A stretch of 64,000 nucleotides of DNA from Pseudomonas sp. PA15(2017) (GCF_001945395.1 NZ_MSXV01000037.1:1-64000); one strand, 5' to 3'; positions 47,701 through 59,952 are shown, counted from the stretch's first letter. Notes: a model not told the origin generated them from the sequence alone. Made by a program: numbers and translations.

Positions 47701-48177
47701 GTGAGAGCCCCCTTGATCATCGACCGTAGCCACGATGAGCGCTTCATGCGCGAAGCCCTGGAGTTGGCAGCCGAAGGCGCTGCCCGCGGCGAAGTGCCGG
47801 TCGGCGCGGTGCTGGTGCAGGATGGCGAGGTGATCGGCCGTGGCTTCAACTGCCCGATCTCCACCTCAGATCCCAGTGCCCATGCCGAAATGGTCGCCAT
47901 CCGCGCCGCCGCGCAAGCCATCGCCAATTACCGCCTGCCCGGCAGCACCCTGTACGTGACCCTGGAGCCCTGCGCCATGTGCGCGGGACTCATCGTCCAC
48001 TCGCGCATACAGCGCGTGGTATTCGGCGCCAGCGAACCCCGCGCAGGCATGGCGGTAAGCCGCGGCCAGTTCTTCGACCAAGCCTTCCTCAACCACCGTG
48101 TACTGGTTGAGGGCGGGGTGCTGGGCGAGGAGTGTGGCGAGGTGCTGAAGGCGTTTTTCAAGGCGCGGCGGGGCTAG
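47701..48177 (+). CDS. tadA: tRNA-specific adenosine deaminase
   Basis: Deaminates A34 of tRNA-Arg(ACG) to inosine. It has 158 residues as called. The zinc site is H-A-E and P-C-A-M-C, with the catalytic Glu in H-A-E. The GTG at 47701 is used because the family usually has about ten residues before F-M-R-E-A-L-E-L-A; an ATG at 47746 would cut those. It lies 15 bp after the multicopper oxidase gene and is likely cotranscribed. Confidence 0.92.
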   Translation: MRAPLIIDRSHDERFMREALELAAEGAARGEVPVGAVLVQDGEVIGRGFNCPISTSDPSAHAEMVAIRAAAQAIANYRLPGSTLYVTLEPCAMCAGLIVHSRIQRVVFGASEPRAGMAVSRGQFFDQAFLNHRVLVEGGVLGEECGEVLKAFFKARRG

Positions 48178-48262
48178 CCCTCTTTCAGGTTGCGTCGCTC
48201 GTGGCGATGCCGCAGGCAGATCAGAACTCGTACCGCAGGCCGACCAACTGAGGCAGGGAATC

Positions 48263-48742
48263 ATGCAATTGATCAAAGCAGGGATGTTTGCCGCAGCGGC
48301 ACTGCTGGGCGCGTCTGCCCAGGCGGCGGAGCGGCAGGTTTATCTGGTGGCCACGGCACATCTGGACGGCTCCAATCTGGCCCAGAGCATCTTTCTCCAC
48401 GAGCCGGAAATCACCGAGTTGCAGGGTTGCCTGGATGCCGTGCGCAAGGGCCAGCGCGAGCGCGATTGGCAGCAGTATCACCACATCTTCCAGCGCGACA
48501 AGTTCAAGGGCTTCACCGGCCATATGCGCTACCGCTGCGTTTACAGCGATCTGCAGATCAGCGGCTGGTACGACAAGATGCGCTACAACCAGCCCTATCT
48601 GATCAGCATCGACGATGACGCGGTGCTGAACGTTAGCCGCTCTGCGAGCCAGGCGCAGTGCTCCGCGCAATTACGCGCCCTGCCGGCCAACACGAAGGCG
48701 CAGAGCTTCTGCGCCATGGGCAACCAGACCGTCACCCGCTGA
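48263..48742 (+). CDS. Secreted conserved hypothetical protein
   Basis: 159-residue protein with a clear signal peptide (A-A-L-L-G-A-S-A-Q-A-A). The mature part has cysteines near residues 56, 91, 133 and 150 that could form two disulfides. Motifs include H-H-I-F-Q-R-D-K-F-K-G-F. No family is recognised. It sits alone between tadA and the mltF end. Confidence 0.65.
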   Translation: MQLIKAGMFAAAALLGASAQAAERQVYLVATAHLDGSNLAQSIFLHEPEITELQGCLDAVRKGQRERDWQQYHHIFQRDKFKGFTGHMRYRCVYSDLQISGWYDKMRYNQPYLISIDDDAVLNVSRSASQAQCSAQLRALPANTKAQSFCAMGNQTVTR

Positions 48743-48787
48743 GTCGCTTCTTCGAGTCTGTTGAAAGTCTCGTATGCGCATGAAGCG

Positions 48788-48862
48788 GCCACTACAAGGC
48801 AGAAGCGGACATCGTCGCCTTACCTGTGGGAGCGGGGAACGGCCGCTCCCGCCGCTTCGCAG
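48788..48862 (+). repeat. REP-like repeat (GTGGGAGC family)
   Basis: Starts with the family lead ACTACAAGGCAGAAGCGG and holds the hairpin GGGAGCGG / CCGCTCCC (48828-48850). It is a shorter, degenerate member compared with 27390 and 29027. Confidence 0.65.
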
Positions 48863-48904
48863 TCAAGGTCGACGAATCTGGGCTTAGAGATTATGACCAG
48901 GCGT

Positions 48905-50571
<1,667 letters not shown>

Positions 50572-50701
50572 CAGTGCGAAAGCGCCGCCTACAGGCGCTT
50601 GTCCGCTGGCCGGCCAGGGCATGAGCGGGCGTGCTGCGCTCGTCGCTTTAGGCTAGAATATGCGCCCTCAAAGCACACCCCTTCCCAGAGGCTGTCCCCT
50701 G

Positions 50702-53700
50702 ATGCTGATCCTGCGCGGCGCTCCCGCCCTTTCCGCTTTTCGCCACGGTAAATTGCTCGAGCAACTGACCAGTAAAGTGCCTGCTGTGACCGGCCTGTAT
50801 GCCGAGTTCGCCCACTTTGCCGACGTCGACGGTGCCCTGAGTGCCGACGAAGAGCAGGTACTGGCCCGTCTGCTCAAGTACCGCCCGAGCGTGCCGGTGC
50901 AGGAACCCAGCGGTCGCCTGCTGCTGAGCATCCCGCGTTTCGGCACCATTTCGCCGTGGTCGAGCAAGGCCAGCGACATCGCCCGCAACTGCGGCCTGGA
51001 CAAGATCCGTCGCCTGGAGCGGGGCATTGCCTATTATGTCGCCGGCGAACTGAGCGAAGCCGACGTACAGCAGGCTTCTGCGCTGCTGCATGACCGCATG
51101 ACTCAGCTGGTGCTGAGCAATCTGCAGGACGCGGCCGGGCTGTTCAGCCATGCCGAACCCAAGCCGCTGACCGCCGTGGACATCCTCGGTGGCGGCCGTC
51201 CGGCGCTGGAGAGGGCCAACGTCGAGCTGGGCCTGGCCCTGGCCGAAGACGAGATCGATTACCTGGTCAACGCCTTCCAGGGCTTGAAGCGCAACCCGCA
51301 CGACATCGAACTGATGATGTTCGCCCAGGCCAACTCCGAGCACTGCCGTCACAAGATCTTCAATGCCAGCTGGGACATCGACGGCGAAAGCCAGGAAAAG
51401 TCGCTGTTCGGCATGATCAAGAACACCTACCAGATGCACAGCGAGAACGTGCTGTCCGCTTACAAGGACAACGCCTCGGTGATCGTCGGCCACACCGCCG
51501 GGCGCTTCTTCCCCAATCCTGAAACCCGCCAGTACGGCGCGGTGCAGGAGCCGGTGCACATCCTGATGAAGGTGGAAACCCACAACCACCCGACCGCCAT
51601 CTCGCCGTTCTCCGGCGCGTCTACCGGCTCTGGTGGCGAGATCCGCGACGAAGGCGCCACTGGCCGCGGCGCCAAGCCGAAAGCCGGTCTGACCGGTTTC
51701 ACCGTTTCCAACCTGAACATCCCCGGTTTCGAACAGCCCTGGGAGCAGGCCTACGGCAAGCCTGAGCGCATCGTCACGCCGCTGGACATCATGATCGAAG
51801 GCCCGCTGGGCGGCGCCGCGTTCAATAACGAATTCGGCCGTCCGGCGCTGACCGGCTATTTCCGTACCTTCGAACAATCGATCAGCACGCCCCATGGCGA
51901 CGAAGTGCGCGGCTATCACAAGCCGATCATGCTCGCTGGCGGCATGGGCAACATCCGTGAAGACCACGTGCAGAAGGCTGAAATCACCGTCGGCGCCAAG
52001 CTGATCGTGCTCGGCGGCCCGGCCATGCTGATCGGCCTGGGTGGTGGCGCCGCTTCGTCGGTGGCCACCGGTGCCAGCTCCGCCGATCTGGATTTCGCCT
52101 CGGTGCAGCGCGAGAACCCGGAAATGGAACGCCGTTGCCAGGAGGTCATCGACCGCTGCTGGCAGCTGGGCGACGCCAACCCGATCGCCTTCATCCATGA
52201 CGTCGGCGCCGGCGGCATTTCCAACGCCTTCCCGGAGCTGGTCAACGACGGCGGTCGCGGCGGTCGCTTCGAGCTGCGCAACGTGCCCAACGACGAACCG
52301 GGCATGGCCCCGCACGAAATCTGGAGCAACGAATCCCAGGAGCGTTACGTGCTGGCCGTCAGCGCGCAGGACTTCGAGCGCTTCCAGGCCATCTGCGAGC
52401 GCGAGCGTTGCCCGTTCGCGGTGGTCGGTGAGGCCACCGAGGAGCCGCACCTGACCGTCACCGACAGTCACTTCGCCAACACCCCGGTGGACATGCCGCT
52501 CGAAGTGCTGCTCGGCAAGCCGCCGCGCATGCACCGTTCGGTGACCCGCGAGGCCGAACTGGGCGACGATTTCGACCCGAGCACCCTGGACATCGGCGAA
52601 GCCGCCGAGCGCGTTCTGCGCCACCCGGCCGTGGCCAGCAAGAGCTTTCTGATCACCATCGGCGACCGTACCATCACCGGCCTGGTTGCCCGTGATCAGA
52701 TGGTCGGCCCGTGGCAGGTACCGGTGGCTGACGTCGCCGTGACCGCCACCAGCTTCGACGTGTATACCGGCGAAGCCATGGCCATGGGCGAGCGCACGCC
52801 GCTGGCGCTGCTCGACGCCCCGGCTTCCGGGCGTATGGCCATCGGTGAAACGCTGACCAACATCGCTGCCTCGCGTATCGACAAGCTCTCCGACATCAAG
52901 CTGTCGGCCAACTGGATGTCCGCTGCCGGTCACCCGGGCGAAGACGCCCGCCTGTACGACACCGTCAAGGCAGTCGGCATGGAGCTGTGCCCCGAGCTGG
53001 GCCTGACCATTCCGGTCGGCAAGGACTCGATGTCGATGAAGACCAAGTGGAGCGAGGAGGGCGCGCAGAAGAGCGTTACCTCGCCGCTGTCGCTGATCGT
53101 CACCGGTTTCGCGCCGGTCGCCGACGTACGCCAGACCCTGACCCCAGAGCTGCGTATGGACAAGGGTGAGACCGACCTGATCCTCATCGACCTGGGCCGT
53201 GGCCAGAACCGCATGGGCGCCTCGATTCTCGCCCAGGTTTACAGCCAGCTCGGCAAGCAGGCGCCGGACGTCGACGACGCCGAAGACCTCAAGGCCTTCT
53301 TCGCGGTGATCCAGGGCCTCAATGCCGACGGTCACCTGCTGGCCTACCACGACCGTTCCGACGGTGGTCTGCTGGTCAGCGTGCTGGAAATGGCCTTCGC
53401 TGGTCATTGCGGCCTCAGCCTGCAACTCGACGGCCTGGTCGAGTGCCGTGAAGAGCTGGCCGCCTTCCTGTTCAACGAAGAACTGGGTGCGGTGATTCAG
53501 GTTCGCCAGGACGCCACCCCGGACGTGCTCGCCCAGTTCAGCGCCGCCGGGCTGGAAGACTGCGTTGCGGTGATCGGCAAGCCGGTCAACAACGGTGACG
53601 TGGCCATCAGCTACAACGACCAGCCGGTATTCAGCGGCCAGCGCCGCCTGCTGCAGCGCCAGTGGGCCGAAACCAGCCATCGTATCCAGCGTCTGCGTGA

Positions 53701-54598
53701 CAACGCCGAGTGCGCGGATCAGGAATTCGACGCGCTGCTGGAAGAAGACAACCCGGGCCTGTCGATCAAGCTGGGCTTCGACGTCAATGACGACATCGCT
53801 GCGCCGTACATCAAGAAAGGCGTGCGCCCACAGGTTGCCGTGCTGCGCGAGCAGGGCGTCAACGGGCAGGTGGAAATGGCTGCGGCCTTCGACCGCGCCG
53901 GCTTTGCCTCGGTTGACGTGCACATGAGCGATATCCTCGCTGGTCGCGTCGATCTGAACGACTTCAAGGGCCTGGTTGCCTGTGGCGGCTTCTCCTACGG
54001 TGACGTGCTCGGTGCCGGTGAAGGCTGGGCCAAGTCGGCGCTGTTCAACGCCCGTGCCCGCGATGCCTTCCAGGGCTTTTTCGAGCGCAAGGACAGCTTC
54101 ACCCTTGGCGTGTGCAACGGTTGCCAGATGCTCTCCAACCTGCACGAGCTGATTCCCGGTACCGAGTTCTGGCCGCACTTCGTGCGCAATCGCTCCGAGC
54201 AGTTCGAAGCGCGCGTGGCCATGGTCCAGGTGCAGGAGTCGGCGTCGATCTTCCTGCGTGGCATGGCCGGCTCGCGCATGCCGATCGCCATCGCCCACGG
54301 TGAAGGCCATGCCGAGTTCGAAAGCGAGGAAGCCCTGCTCGAAGCCGATCTGTCCGGCACCGTGGCGCTGCGTTTCATCGACAACCACGGCAAGGTCACC
54401 GAAGCCTACCCGGCCAACCCGAATGGCTCGCCGCGCGGCATCACCGGCCTGACCAGCCGCGACGGCCGGGTGACCATCATGATGCCGCACCCGGAGCGGG
54501 TATTCCGCGCCGTGCAGAACTCCTGGCGCCCGGACGAGTGGCAGGAAGACGGCGGCTGGATGCGCATGTTCCGCAACGCCCGGGTGTGGGTCGACTGA
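50702..54598 (+). CDS. purL: Phosphoribosylformylglycinamidine synthase
   Basis: 1298-residue enzyme of purine synthesis that turns FGAR into FGAM with glutamine and ATP. It is of the long single-chain type, with synthetase domains in the first two-thirds (N-S-E-H-C-R-H-K motif) and a C-terminal glutaminase domain (nucleophile in G-V-C-N-G-C-Q-M-L, and H-G-E-G-H). The ATG at 50702 is 14 codons inside the open frame and fits the family. A terminator follows. Confidence 0.98.
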   Translation: MLILRGAPALSAFRHGKLLEQLTSKVPAVTGLYAEFAHFADVDGALSADEEQVLARLLKYRPSVPVQEPSGRLLLSIPRFGTISPWSSKASDIARNCGLDKIRRLERGIAYYVAGELSEADVQQASALLHDRMTQLVLSNLQDAAGLFSHAEPKPLTAVDILGGGRPALERANVELGLALAEDEIDYLVNAFQGLKRNPHDIELMMFAQANSEHCRHKIFNASWDIDGESQEKSLFGMIKNTYQMHSENVLSAYKDNASVIVGHTAGRFFPNPETRQYGAVQEPVHILMKVETHNHPTAISPFSGASTGSGGEIRDEGATGRGAKPKAGLTGFTVSNLNIPGFEQPWEQAYGKPERIVTPLDIMIEGPLGGAAFNNEFGRPALTGYFRTFEQSISTPHGDEVRGYHKPIMLAGGMGNIREDHVQKAEITVGAKLIVLGGPAMLIGLGGGAASSVATGASSADLDFASVQRENPEMERRCQEVIDRCWQLGDANPIAFIHDVGAGGISNAFPELVNDGGRGGRFELRNVPNDEPGMAPHEIWSNESQERYVLAVSAQDFERFQAICERERCPFAVVGEATEEPHLTVTDSHFANTPVDMPLEVLLGKPPRMHRSVTREAELGDDFDPSTLDIGEAAERVLRHPAVASKSFLITIGDRTITGLVARDQMVGPWQVPVADVAVTATSFDVYTGEAMAMGERTPLALLDAPASGRMAIGETLTNIAASRIDKLSDIKLSANWMSAAGHPGEDARLYDTVKAVGMELCPELGLTIPVGKDSMSMKTKWSEEGAQKSVTSPLSLIVTGFAPVADVRQTLTPELRMDKGETDLILIDLGRGQNRMGASILAQVYSQLGKQAPDVDDAEDLKAFFAVIQGLNADGHLLAYHDRSDGGLLVSVLEMAFAGHCGLSLQLDGLVECREELAAFLFNEELGAVIQVRQDATPDVLAQFSAAGLEDCVAVIGKPVNNGDVAISYNDQPVFSGQRRLLQRQWAETSHRIQRLRDNAECADQEFDALLEEDNPGLSIKLGFDVNDDIAAPYIKKGVRPQVAVLREQGVNGQVEMAAAFDRAGFASVDVHMSDILAGRVDLNDFKGLVACGGFSYGDVLGAGEGWAKSALFNARARDAFQGFFERKDSFTLGVCNGCQMLSNLHELIPGTEFWPHFVRNRSEQFEARVAMVQVQESASIFLRGMAGSRMPIAIAHGEGHAEFESEEALLEADLSGTVALRFIDNHGKVTEAYPANPNGSPRGITGLTSRDGRVTIMMPHPERVFRAVQNSWRPDEWQEDGGWMRMFRNARVWVD

Positions 54599-54618
54599 TT
54601 GCTCTTCTCGCAGTATCG

Positions 54619-54646
54619 AAAACGCCAGGCATTGCCTGGCGTTTTT
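54619..54646. terminator. Terminator after purL
   Basis: AAAACGCCAGGC-ATT-GCCTGGCGTTTTT, a perfect stem with T-run, 20 bp past the purL stop. Confidence 0.9.
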
Positions 54647-54884
54647 CATTCCGGCATTTGAATCGCGTCGCGATTTCGACTTCTATCAAGTAAGCGATGC
54701 GGGCGCCGGCCGGTTTCGATGCATCAACTCATGACAGCATCTTTGCGCTCGGGAACAGTGCTCCGCCAGGTGAATCCGAATGTTTCAGCAGTGATGCTTG
54801 TGTCACGAATCTTGCTGGGCAATGTGCCATCATGCTGTGGCATGATTAGCACATTGTTTTCAGCGACTTGCAGTGGAGTAGTTG

Positions 54885-55202
54885 ATGTACAAGTTGTGTT
54901 TCTACGTTCCGGAGAGCCACCTGGAAAGCGTGAAGGTGGCCGTTTTCGCCGAAGGCGCCGGGCGCGCCGCCGGCTACGAGCACTGCTGCTGGCAAACCCA
55001 GGGCCGCGGCCAGTTCCGCCCGCTGGAAGGCAGCAAGCCGTTCATTGGCCAGAGCGGCGAGCTGGCGACGATCCCGGAATGGAAAGTCGAGCTGGTCGTC
55101 GCCGACGAGCTGATCCATAACGCGGTCAAAGCCTTGAAGAAAGCCCACCCCTACGAAGTGCCCGCCTTCGAAGTGTGGCGCTTGTCCGATCTGCAGTTCT
55201 GA
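54885..55202 (+). CDS. YqfO/NIF3 C-terminal-like protein
   Basis: 105-residue protein matching the small inserted domain of YqfO/NIF3-family proteins as a free-standing gene: Y-K-L-C-F-Y-V-P-E-S-H-L, A-G-R-A-A-G-Y-E-H-C-C-W and H-P-Y-E-V-P-A-F-E. It is fixed at the ATG 54885 by an AGTGGAG site. The fold resembles PII; a metal or small-molecule sensor role is a guess. It converges on tatC (39 bp between stops). Confidence 0.8.
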   Translation: MYKLCFYVPESHLESVKVAVFAEGAGRAAGYEHCCWQTQGRGQFRPLEGSKPFIGQSGELATIPEWKVELVVADELIHNAVKALKKAHPYEVPAFEVWRLSDLQF

Positions 55203-55241
55203 TCGCGCGCGCTCCCGTGCTCGCGGCGCCTGCCGCGAGCC

Positions 55242-55991
55242 TCACTCGGTAACGGCCAGCTCCTGCTCGCTTTCCCGTTCCGGCCGGCGCTGAATGCTGC
55301 CGCAGGCCAGCAGGCCAACTTCGAACAGTAGCCACATCGGCACCGCCAGCATGGTTTGCGAGAACACGTCCGGTGGGGTCAGCAGCATGCCGACCACGAA
55401 ACAGCCGACGATCACGTAAGGCCGGCTGCGGCGCAGCGTTTCGACATCGGTCAGCCCGGCCCAGACGATGATGAAGGTGGCCACGGGAATTTCGAAGGCC
55501 AGCCCGAAGGCCAGAAACAGGGCGAGGATGAAGTCCAGGTACAGGGCTATATCGGTCATCATCTCCACGCCATCGGGCGTGACGCTGGCGAAGAAGCCGA
55601 ACATCATCGGAAACACCGCGAAGAACGCGAAGGCCATGCCGGCGTAGAACAGCAGAATGCTCGAAATCAGCAGCGGCACGGCAATGCGCCGCTCGCGGCG
55701 GTACAGCCCCGGCGCCACGAAGCCCCACGCCTGATGCAGCAGCACTGGCATGGAAATGAACACGGCGACCATCAGGGTCAGCTTGAAGGGTGCGAGAAAC
55801 GGCGAGGTCACGCTGGTGGCGATCATGCTCGCGCCTTCGGGCAGGTAGCGGCGCAGGGGTTCGGATATCAGCGTGTAAAGCGTCTGTGCGAACGGGAACA
55901 GGCCCAGGAACGCCAGTAAGATCACCAGCAGGCAGCGCACCAGGCGCTTGCGCAGTTCGCCCAGGTGGGCGGTCAACGGCATGTTGCTCAT
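55242..55991 (-). CDS. tatC: Twin-arginine translocase TatC (second copy likely)
   Basis: 249-residue inner-membrane receptor of the Tat system with six hydrophobic segments. The N-terminal H-L-G-E-L-R-K-R-L motif binds the twin-Arg signal. It overlaps tatB by four bases. Two Tat-type lipoprotein genes and a type II secretion cluster lie next to it; this is not the usual hisE-tatABC setting, so it may be a dedicated second Tat set. Confidence 0.93.
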   Translation of the reverse strand: MSNMPLTAHLGELRKRLVRCLLVILLAFLGLFPFAQTLYTLISEPLRRYLPEGASMIATSVTSPFLAPFKLTLMVAVFISMPVLLHQAWGFVAPGLYRRERRIAVPLLISSILLFYAGMAFAFFAVFPMMFGFFASVTPDGVEMMTDIALYLDFILALFLAFGLAFEIPVATFIIVWAGLTDVETLRRSRPYVIVGCFVVGMLLTPPDVFSQTMLAVPMWLLFEVGLLACGSIQRRPERESEQELAVTE

Positions 55992-56278
55992 GCTGTGCCC
56001 TCCCGTTTGGCCGCGGCGGGTTGCGAGTCGGGCTGCAGGTTGATGCCGCGGCGCAGTTCCTGTTCCAGCTGCCGCAATGACGCGGCATTCAGTTCCTTGC
56101 TCACGGCCTGGGCATCCAGTTCACGCTCCACCTGATCACGCAGCATGCCCATCGCCCGTTTTGCCTGGCCGAGGCCGCGGCCCAGGGTGCGGGCTGCCAC
56201 TGGCAGGCGCTCCGGGCCGAGAACCAGCAACGCCACCACACCCACCAACAGCATCTCGGTGAAACCTATTTCGAACAT
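55988..56278 (-). CDS. tatB: Sec-independent translocase subunit TatB
   Basis: 96-residue subunit with one N-terminal membrane helix (F-T-E-M-L-L-V-G-V-V-A-L-L-V-L-G-P-E-R-L-P) followed by an amphipathic helix and charged tail. The G-P-E-R-L-P hinge and Glu in the helix are TatB marks. It overlaps tatC by four bases and tatA by one. Confidence 0.92.
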   Translation of the reverse strand: MFEIGFTEMLLVGVVALLVLGPERLPVAARTLGRGLGQAKRAMGMLRDQVERELDAQAVSKELNAASLRQLEQELRRGINLQPDSQPAAAKREGTA

Positions 56279-56514
56279 CAGGCCTGGCGATCCGTTTGGC
56301 TGTGGGACTGTTGGGCGGTTCCCGAGAACGGCGCCTGCTGCTGTTGTACCTGGGGCGGCGAGTCGTCCGCCTCGCTGTTGCTGGCCATGGATCTGCGGAA
56401 ACCCTGGATGGTTTCACCGAGATCGCCACCCAGCGTCTTGAGGCGTTTGCTGCCAAACAACAGGAATACGATCAACAGCACGATGACCAGTTGCCAGATA
56501 CCGATGCCACCCAT
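56278..56514 (-). CDS. tatA: Sec-independent translocase subunit TatA
   Basis: 78-residue pore-forming subunit: a short membrane helix ([15 protein letters not shown]), the F-G-S-K-R-L hinge, then the amphipathic helix and a Gln/Ser-rich tail. It is first of the tatABC operon. Three 11-bp-spaced CGTCA(C/T) boxes lie 50-77 bp upstream. Confidence 0.92.
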   Translation of the reverse strand: MGGIGIWQLVIVLLIVFLLFGSKRLKTLGGDLGETIQGFRRSMASNSEADDSPPQVQQQQAPFSGTAQQSHSQTDRQA

Positions 56515-56563
56515 GAAAACTCTCCAACGTCATGAATTCGAAGGGCTAATCTGCCTGGGCTTT

Positions 56564-56591
56564 GTGACGCTGAAGTGACGCGCGGATGACG
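56564..56591 (-). promoter_or_regulatory. Triple Pho-box-like direct repeat upstream of tatA
   Basis: On the minus strand three CGTCA(C/T) cores start at 56591, 56580 and 56569, each 11 bp apart, an exact PhoB-type period. Two of the units read GCGTCAC-TTCA-GCGTCAC against the CTGTCAY-N4-CTGTCAY consensus. They lie between the divergent tatA and gspK starts and could serve either. Confidence 0.6.
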
Positions 56592-56662
56592 AAAAGCCGC
56601 GGCTGCCACCTCTCTGCAACATTCAGCCTGTTGACTGTCAGCTCTGATTCGAGGGCGCGACG

Positions 56663-57634
56663 ATGGGGTGCGGACGGCAGCGCGGGGCGGCGTTATTGAT
56701 GGTGCTGGTGGCCCTGGCCATGCTCGCCGGAGGGCTGACGTGGATGGTTCAACAAGGGCGGCAGCAGGTCGATTCGGTGCGCCTGCAACAGCAGCGAATC
56801 CAGGCGCGGGCCATGGAGGTCGCCGGCCTGGCATTCGTCGAACAGGCGCTCCTGGACCCTGCCTGGCGGCAGAGCCCGCTGTTCTGGCAAGCCTTGCGTG
56901 GGCAACCACTGCGCTACGACTTCGGCGGCGGTGCCGCAACCCTGCGTATCCGCGATTTGCACAGCTGTTTCAACGTCAATACCTTGGCCGGCCAGGAAGC
57001 GGAGCGGGCCGAGCGGCAGTTGCAGTATCTGCTCGGCGACGACCTGGCTGCCGAGCAACTGGTGCATGCCCTGGCCGACTGGATCGACAGCGATGGGCAA
57101 AGCCGCCTGCACGGCGCCGAGAGCGATCAGTACCTGCGCCAGACGCCGCCTCGGCTCGCCGCCAATCAACCGATGGTGGACATCAGCGAGCTGAACCTGC
57201 TGCTCACCCCGCAGCGCGGGCGGCAGCTACGTTATCCGCAGCTCTGTGCGCTGCCGCAGACATCCGGGTGGCGGCTGAACGCCAATGCCCTGGGCCTGGA
57301 GCACTTGCCGTTGCTCGATGCGCTCTACGAAGGCGAATTCCCGCGCGCGCTGCTGGCTCGCATCGTCACCGGTCGACCGGCCAATGGTTATCGCGATGCG
57401 GCTGCCTTGCGCGAAGCCCTGGGCGCCGTCGACGATCTGAGCTTCCAGCGCTTGAGTGAAGGGCTGCTGCTCAACAGCGGTGATTTCACGCTGCAGCTCG
57501 AGTTCGAGCAGGACGGTCGGCTGATCGGCAGCCAGTTTCAGATACAGGCCCAAGGTGTGGTGCGTTGGCATGCGCAGGTGCCTGCGCAGCGCGTGCAGGT
57601 GATCAGCCGGGAACCCTTGCCGTACGCCTTGTAG
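56663..57634 (+). CDS. gspK: Type II secretion minor pseudopilin GspK
   Basis: 323-residue pseudopilin. The prepilin peptidase site is R-G|A-A-L-L-M-V-L-V-A-L-A near the N-terminus, followed by the long hydrophobic helix; a L-H-S-C-F-N-V-N-T-L motif marks the GspK/XcpX family. GspK caps the pseudopilus tip. It is on its own, separated from gspC-gspD by the PhoX gene, and divergent from tatABC. Start ATG 56663. Confidence 0.88.
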   Translation: MGCGRQRGAALLMVLVALAMLAGGLTWMVQQGRQQVDSVRLQQQRIQARAMEVAGLAFVEQALLDPAWRQSPLFWQALRGQPLRYDFGGGAATLRIRDLHSCFNVNTLAGQEAERAERQLQYLLGDDLAAEQLVHALADWIDSDGQSRLHGAESDQYLRQTPPRLAANQPMVDISELNLLLTPQRGRQLRYPQLCALPQTSGWRLNANALGLEHLPLLDALYEGEFPRALLARIVTGRPANGYRDAAALREALGAVDDLSFQRLSEGLLLNSGDFTLQLEFEQDGRLIGSQFQIQAQGVVRWHAQVPAQRVQVISREPLPYAL

Positions 57635-57712
57635 GCAGGGGCTGATAGCAAGCGGTAGCTGAAACCCGCTCACGATCTTTGCATGCCAGGGGGCTTGTGT
57701 CCTGTGGGTCGA

Positions 57713-57776
57713 CTGCAACAAGGCAGAAGCGGCCGTTCGCTGATCCACTCTGGGAGCGCTGAGAGTCCGCTCCCGC
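57713..57776 (+). repeat. REP-like repeat (GTGGGAGC family)
   Basis: Lead ACAAGGCAGAAGCGGCCG then GATCCACTC, and a hairpin GGGAGCG / CGCTCCC. The lead matches the 27390 copy almost base for base. It lies between gspK and the PhoX gene, in a 278-bp gap that holds nothing else. Confidence 0.7.
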
Positions 57777-57912
57777 CACGGTGCAGTCATTACCGGTGGA
57801 GCTACGGCGGATGATCGTGAACCGGCTCCGGGAAGAGAGCGCCTGGACGTCGCGGCCGCGCCATCCAGGTGAGGAGCGGCGGCACGAGATGATCCCGTGC
57901 CGCGCAGGCCGG

Positions 57913-59952
57913 TCAGACGCCGATTGCGCCGCCGTCGTTGCGCTGGATAACCACCGTGGAGGAACGTGGGCGCACGGTGGTGCCTGCCGGTGTTTCGTCC
58001 GTGGCGACGTCGGTGGACGGCCAGTTACCCGGGTGCTGAATGTTGACGAACATCGACTTGTTGTCCGGGCTGAAGGCGATTCCGGTCACTTCACAACCGT
58101 TGGGGCCGACGAAGAAGCGGCGTAGATCCACCTGGTTCTGCGCGTTGACGGGGATCTGCTGGCCGCTGGCGTCGACCAGGTTGGTGGGAATCACCGCCAG
58201 CATCTGGTCGTTGGTGTAGCTGGTCAAAGTCGATTCGCCGTTGTCGGTCTGGATCCACAGAATACCGCGACTGTCGAAGCTCATGCCGTCGGGGCTGGCG
58301 AACTGATTGAGTTCGGTCAGACCGGAGCGGTTGATGTCCGGAGCGCCTGCGGCGTTGGCGCCGAACACGAAGATATCCCAGGCAAAGCTGAGCTGATCGT
58401 CGCTGTCGTGCCAGCGGATCACGTGGCCATGGCGGTTCGGGCCACGGGGGTTGGCGGCGTCGACTCGTGCTGGAGTGCGCGCGCTGTTGTTGGTCAGGGT
58501 CAGGTAGACGTCGCCATTGAGCGGGTTGACGGCGGTCCACTCCGGGCGATCCATCGGCGTCGCGCCCACGGCATCGGCAGCGCCCCGGGTGTTGAGGATG
58601 ATGCCCGGCAGGTCGGTGAACTTGGCGCCCAGGGTACTGTTATCGGTGGTGGGTGTGGAGGCGACCAGCGGAATCCACACGCCGGCGCCGTCGGCATCGA
58701 AGCGGGCGACGTACAGGGTGCCGCTGTCCATGTACTTGGCGCCGGTTGCCAGGCGGTCGCTTGGGTTGGCATCGGCAGCCTCCCACAGGGCGTCGGATAC
58801 GTACTTGTACAGGTACTCGTTGTTCGAGTCGTCGCCGGTGTAGAACACCACCGGCTTGCCGACTACCGGCAGTGCCGGCCAGCAGCCTTCGTGGCGGATA
58901 CGTCCCAGGGCGGTGCGTTTCACGGCACGCGTGCTGGCGTCGTATGGGTCGATCTCGACGATGTAACCATAGGTACTGGCCTCGTTGCGGTAGTCGTCGG
59001 TGGCTGCGGCACCGCTTGGGGTAATGTTGAAGCGAGTGAACTCGTCGTCCTGCTCTGACACGTCCCCGGCAGCGGTTTCCCAACGATAGCGGCCGCTGCT
59101 GGTGCCCACGCCGATGCGGGACTGATCGGCAGGGCGGGTGGCGGTGTTGATGAAGATCGACGGCCAGTTCTCCTCGCAGGTCAGGTAGGTGCCCCACGGG
59201 GTGTAACCGTTACCGCAGTTGTTGTTGGTACCGCGGGTTTGGGTACCGGTTGGAGAAAACTTGGTCTTGAGGTGGTCGGTGCCGGCCAGCGGGCCGGAAA
59301 TGTCCATCACCGTGGCGGTGGTGAAACGACGGTTCAGGGGATCGTTATCGACCACCTGCCAGCGCCCATTGACCTTGCTGATGCGAATGACGCCAGCGCC
59401 GTGAGCGTTGATTTCCTTGCGTACCTCTTCGGCCGGTCGGTTGCCAGCGCTGGCGTTGGTCTGGCCATTCGGATGCAGGGCGTCTTCGTCGATGTATTCG
59501 TAGTTGATGGCCAGCAGGCCATCTTCGGAGCTGCCGTTGATGGGGAAAAAGTGCATGCCGTCATGGTGCATGCCGGCCGAATTCGCCTGATCGGTAGAGG
59601 TGTTGCTGCCATCGTCCTTCCACGGGTTAGCCAGGGAGTTGAACGGCGTTCCCCACGGGGCCAGCACATAGGCGCTGTAACCGGCGGCTACCACACAGGC
59701 GTCGGTGCGCGAGCCGGCGATGGACTGAAAACCCAGGGCCAGTTTCGGATCGGCCGGGGTTGGCGCCGGGTCGTCGTTGCTCGAGCTGCTGTCGAAACAG
59801 CCGGTGAGGCCGGTGCCCGCGATCATGGCGATGGCGGCGCCCAGGCCACCGCGCATTACGCTGCGGCGGCTCAGATAGGCATCCAGAACCGATGCCATGG
59901 GCAGGTTGCCGCTGCTATTGCGGTTCAAGTTATCGCCGGTATCTCGACTCAT
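57913..59952 (-). CDS. PhoX-family (DUF839) phosphatase, Tat lipoprotein
   Basis: 679-residue protein. A Tat signal (L-S-R-R-S-V-M-R-G) leads into a lipobox L-T-G-C (C52), so a folded lipoprotein exported by Tat is expected. The body is DUF839/PhoX: C-E-E-N-W motif near the middle, then R-H-E-G-C-W-P, P-E-W-T-A-V-N and D-G-M-S-F-D blocks. PhoX enzymes are Ca/Fe alkaline phosphatases made under phosphate limitation. Adjacent Tat and type II secretion genes suggest a route to the cell surface, as reported for phosphatases of the P. putida Xcp system. Confidence 0.85.
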   Translation of the reverse strand: MSRDTGDNLNRNSSGNLPMASVLDAYLSRRSVMRGGLGAAIAMIAGTGLTGCFDSSSSNDDPAPTPADPKLALGFQSIAGSRTDACVVAAGYSAYVLAPWGTPFNSLANPWKDDGSNTSTDQANSAGMHHDGMHFFPINGSSEDGLLAINYEYIDEDALHPNGQTNASAGNRPAEEVRKEINAHGAGVIRISKVNGRWQVVDNDPLNRRFTTATVMDISGPLAGTDHLKTKFSPTGTQTRGTNNNCGNGYTPWGTYLTCEENWPSIFINTATRPADQSRIGVGTSSGRYRWETAAGDVSEQDDEFTRFNITPSGAAATDDYRNEASTYGYIVEIDPYDASTRAVKRTALGRIRHEGCWPALPVVGKPVVFYTGDDSNNEYLYKYVSDALWEAADANPSDRLATGAKYMDSGTLYVARFDADGAGVWIPLVASTPTTDNSTLGAKFTDLPGIILNTRGAADAVGATPMDRPEWTAVNPLNGDVYLTLTNNSARTPARVDAANPRGPNRHGHVIRWHDSDDQLSFAWDIFVFGANAAGAPDINRSGLTELNQFASPDGMSFDSRGILWIQTDNGESTLTSYTNDQMLAVIPTNLVDASGQQIPVNAQNQVDLRRFFVGPNGCEVTGIAFSPDNKSMFVNIQHPGNWPSTDVATDETPAGTTVRPRSSTVVIQRNDGGAIGV

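Noticed and set aside
50648..54649. Very long open frame on the minus strand opposite purL
   Set aside because: It mirrors purL codons exactly, as expected in GC-rich DNA. The translation is Gly/Val/Arg/His-rich with no known domain or start signal.
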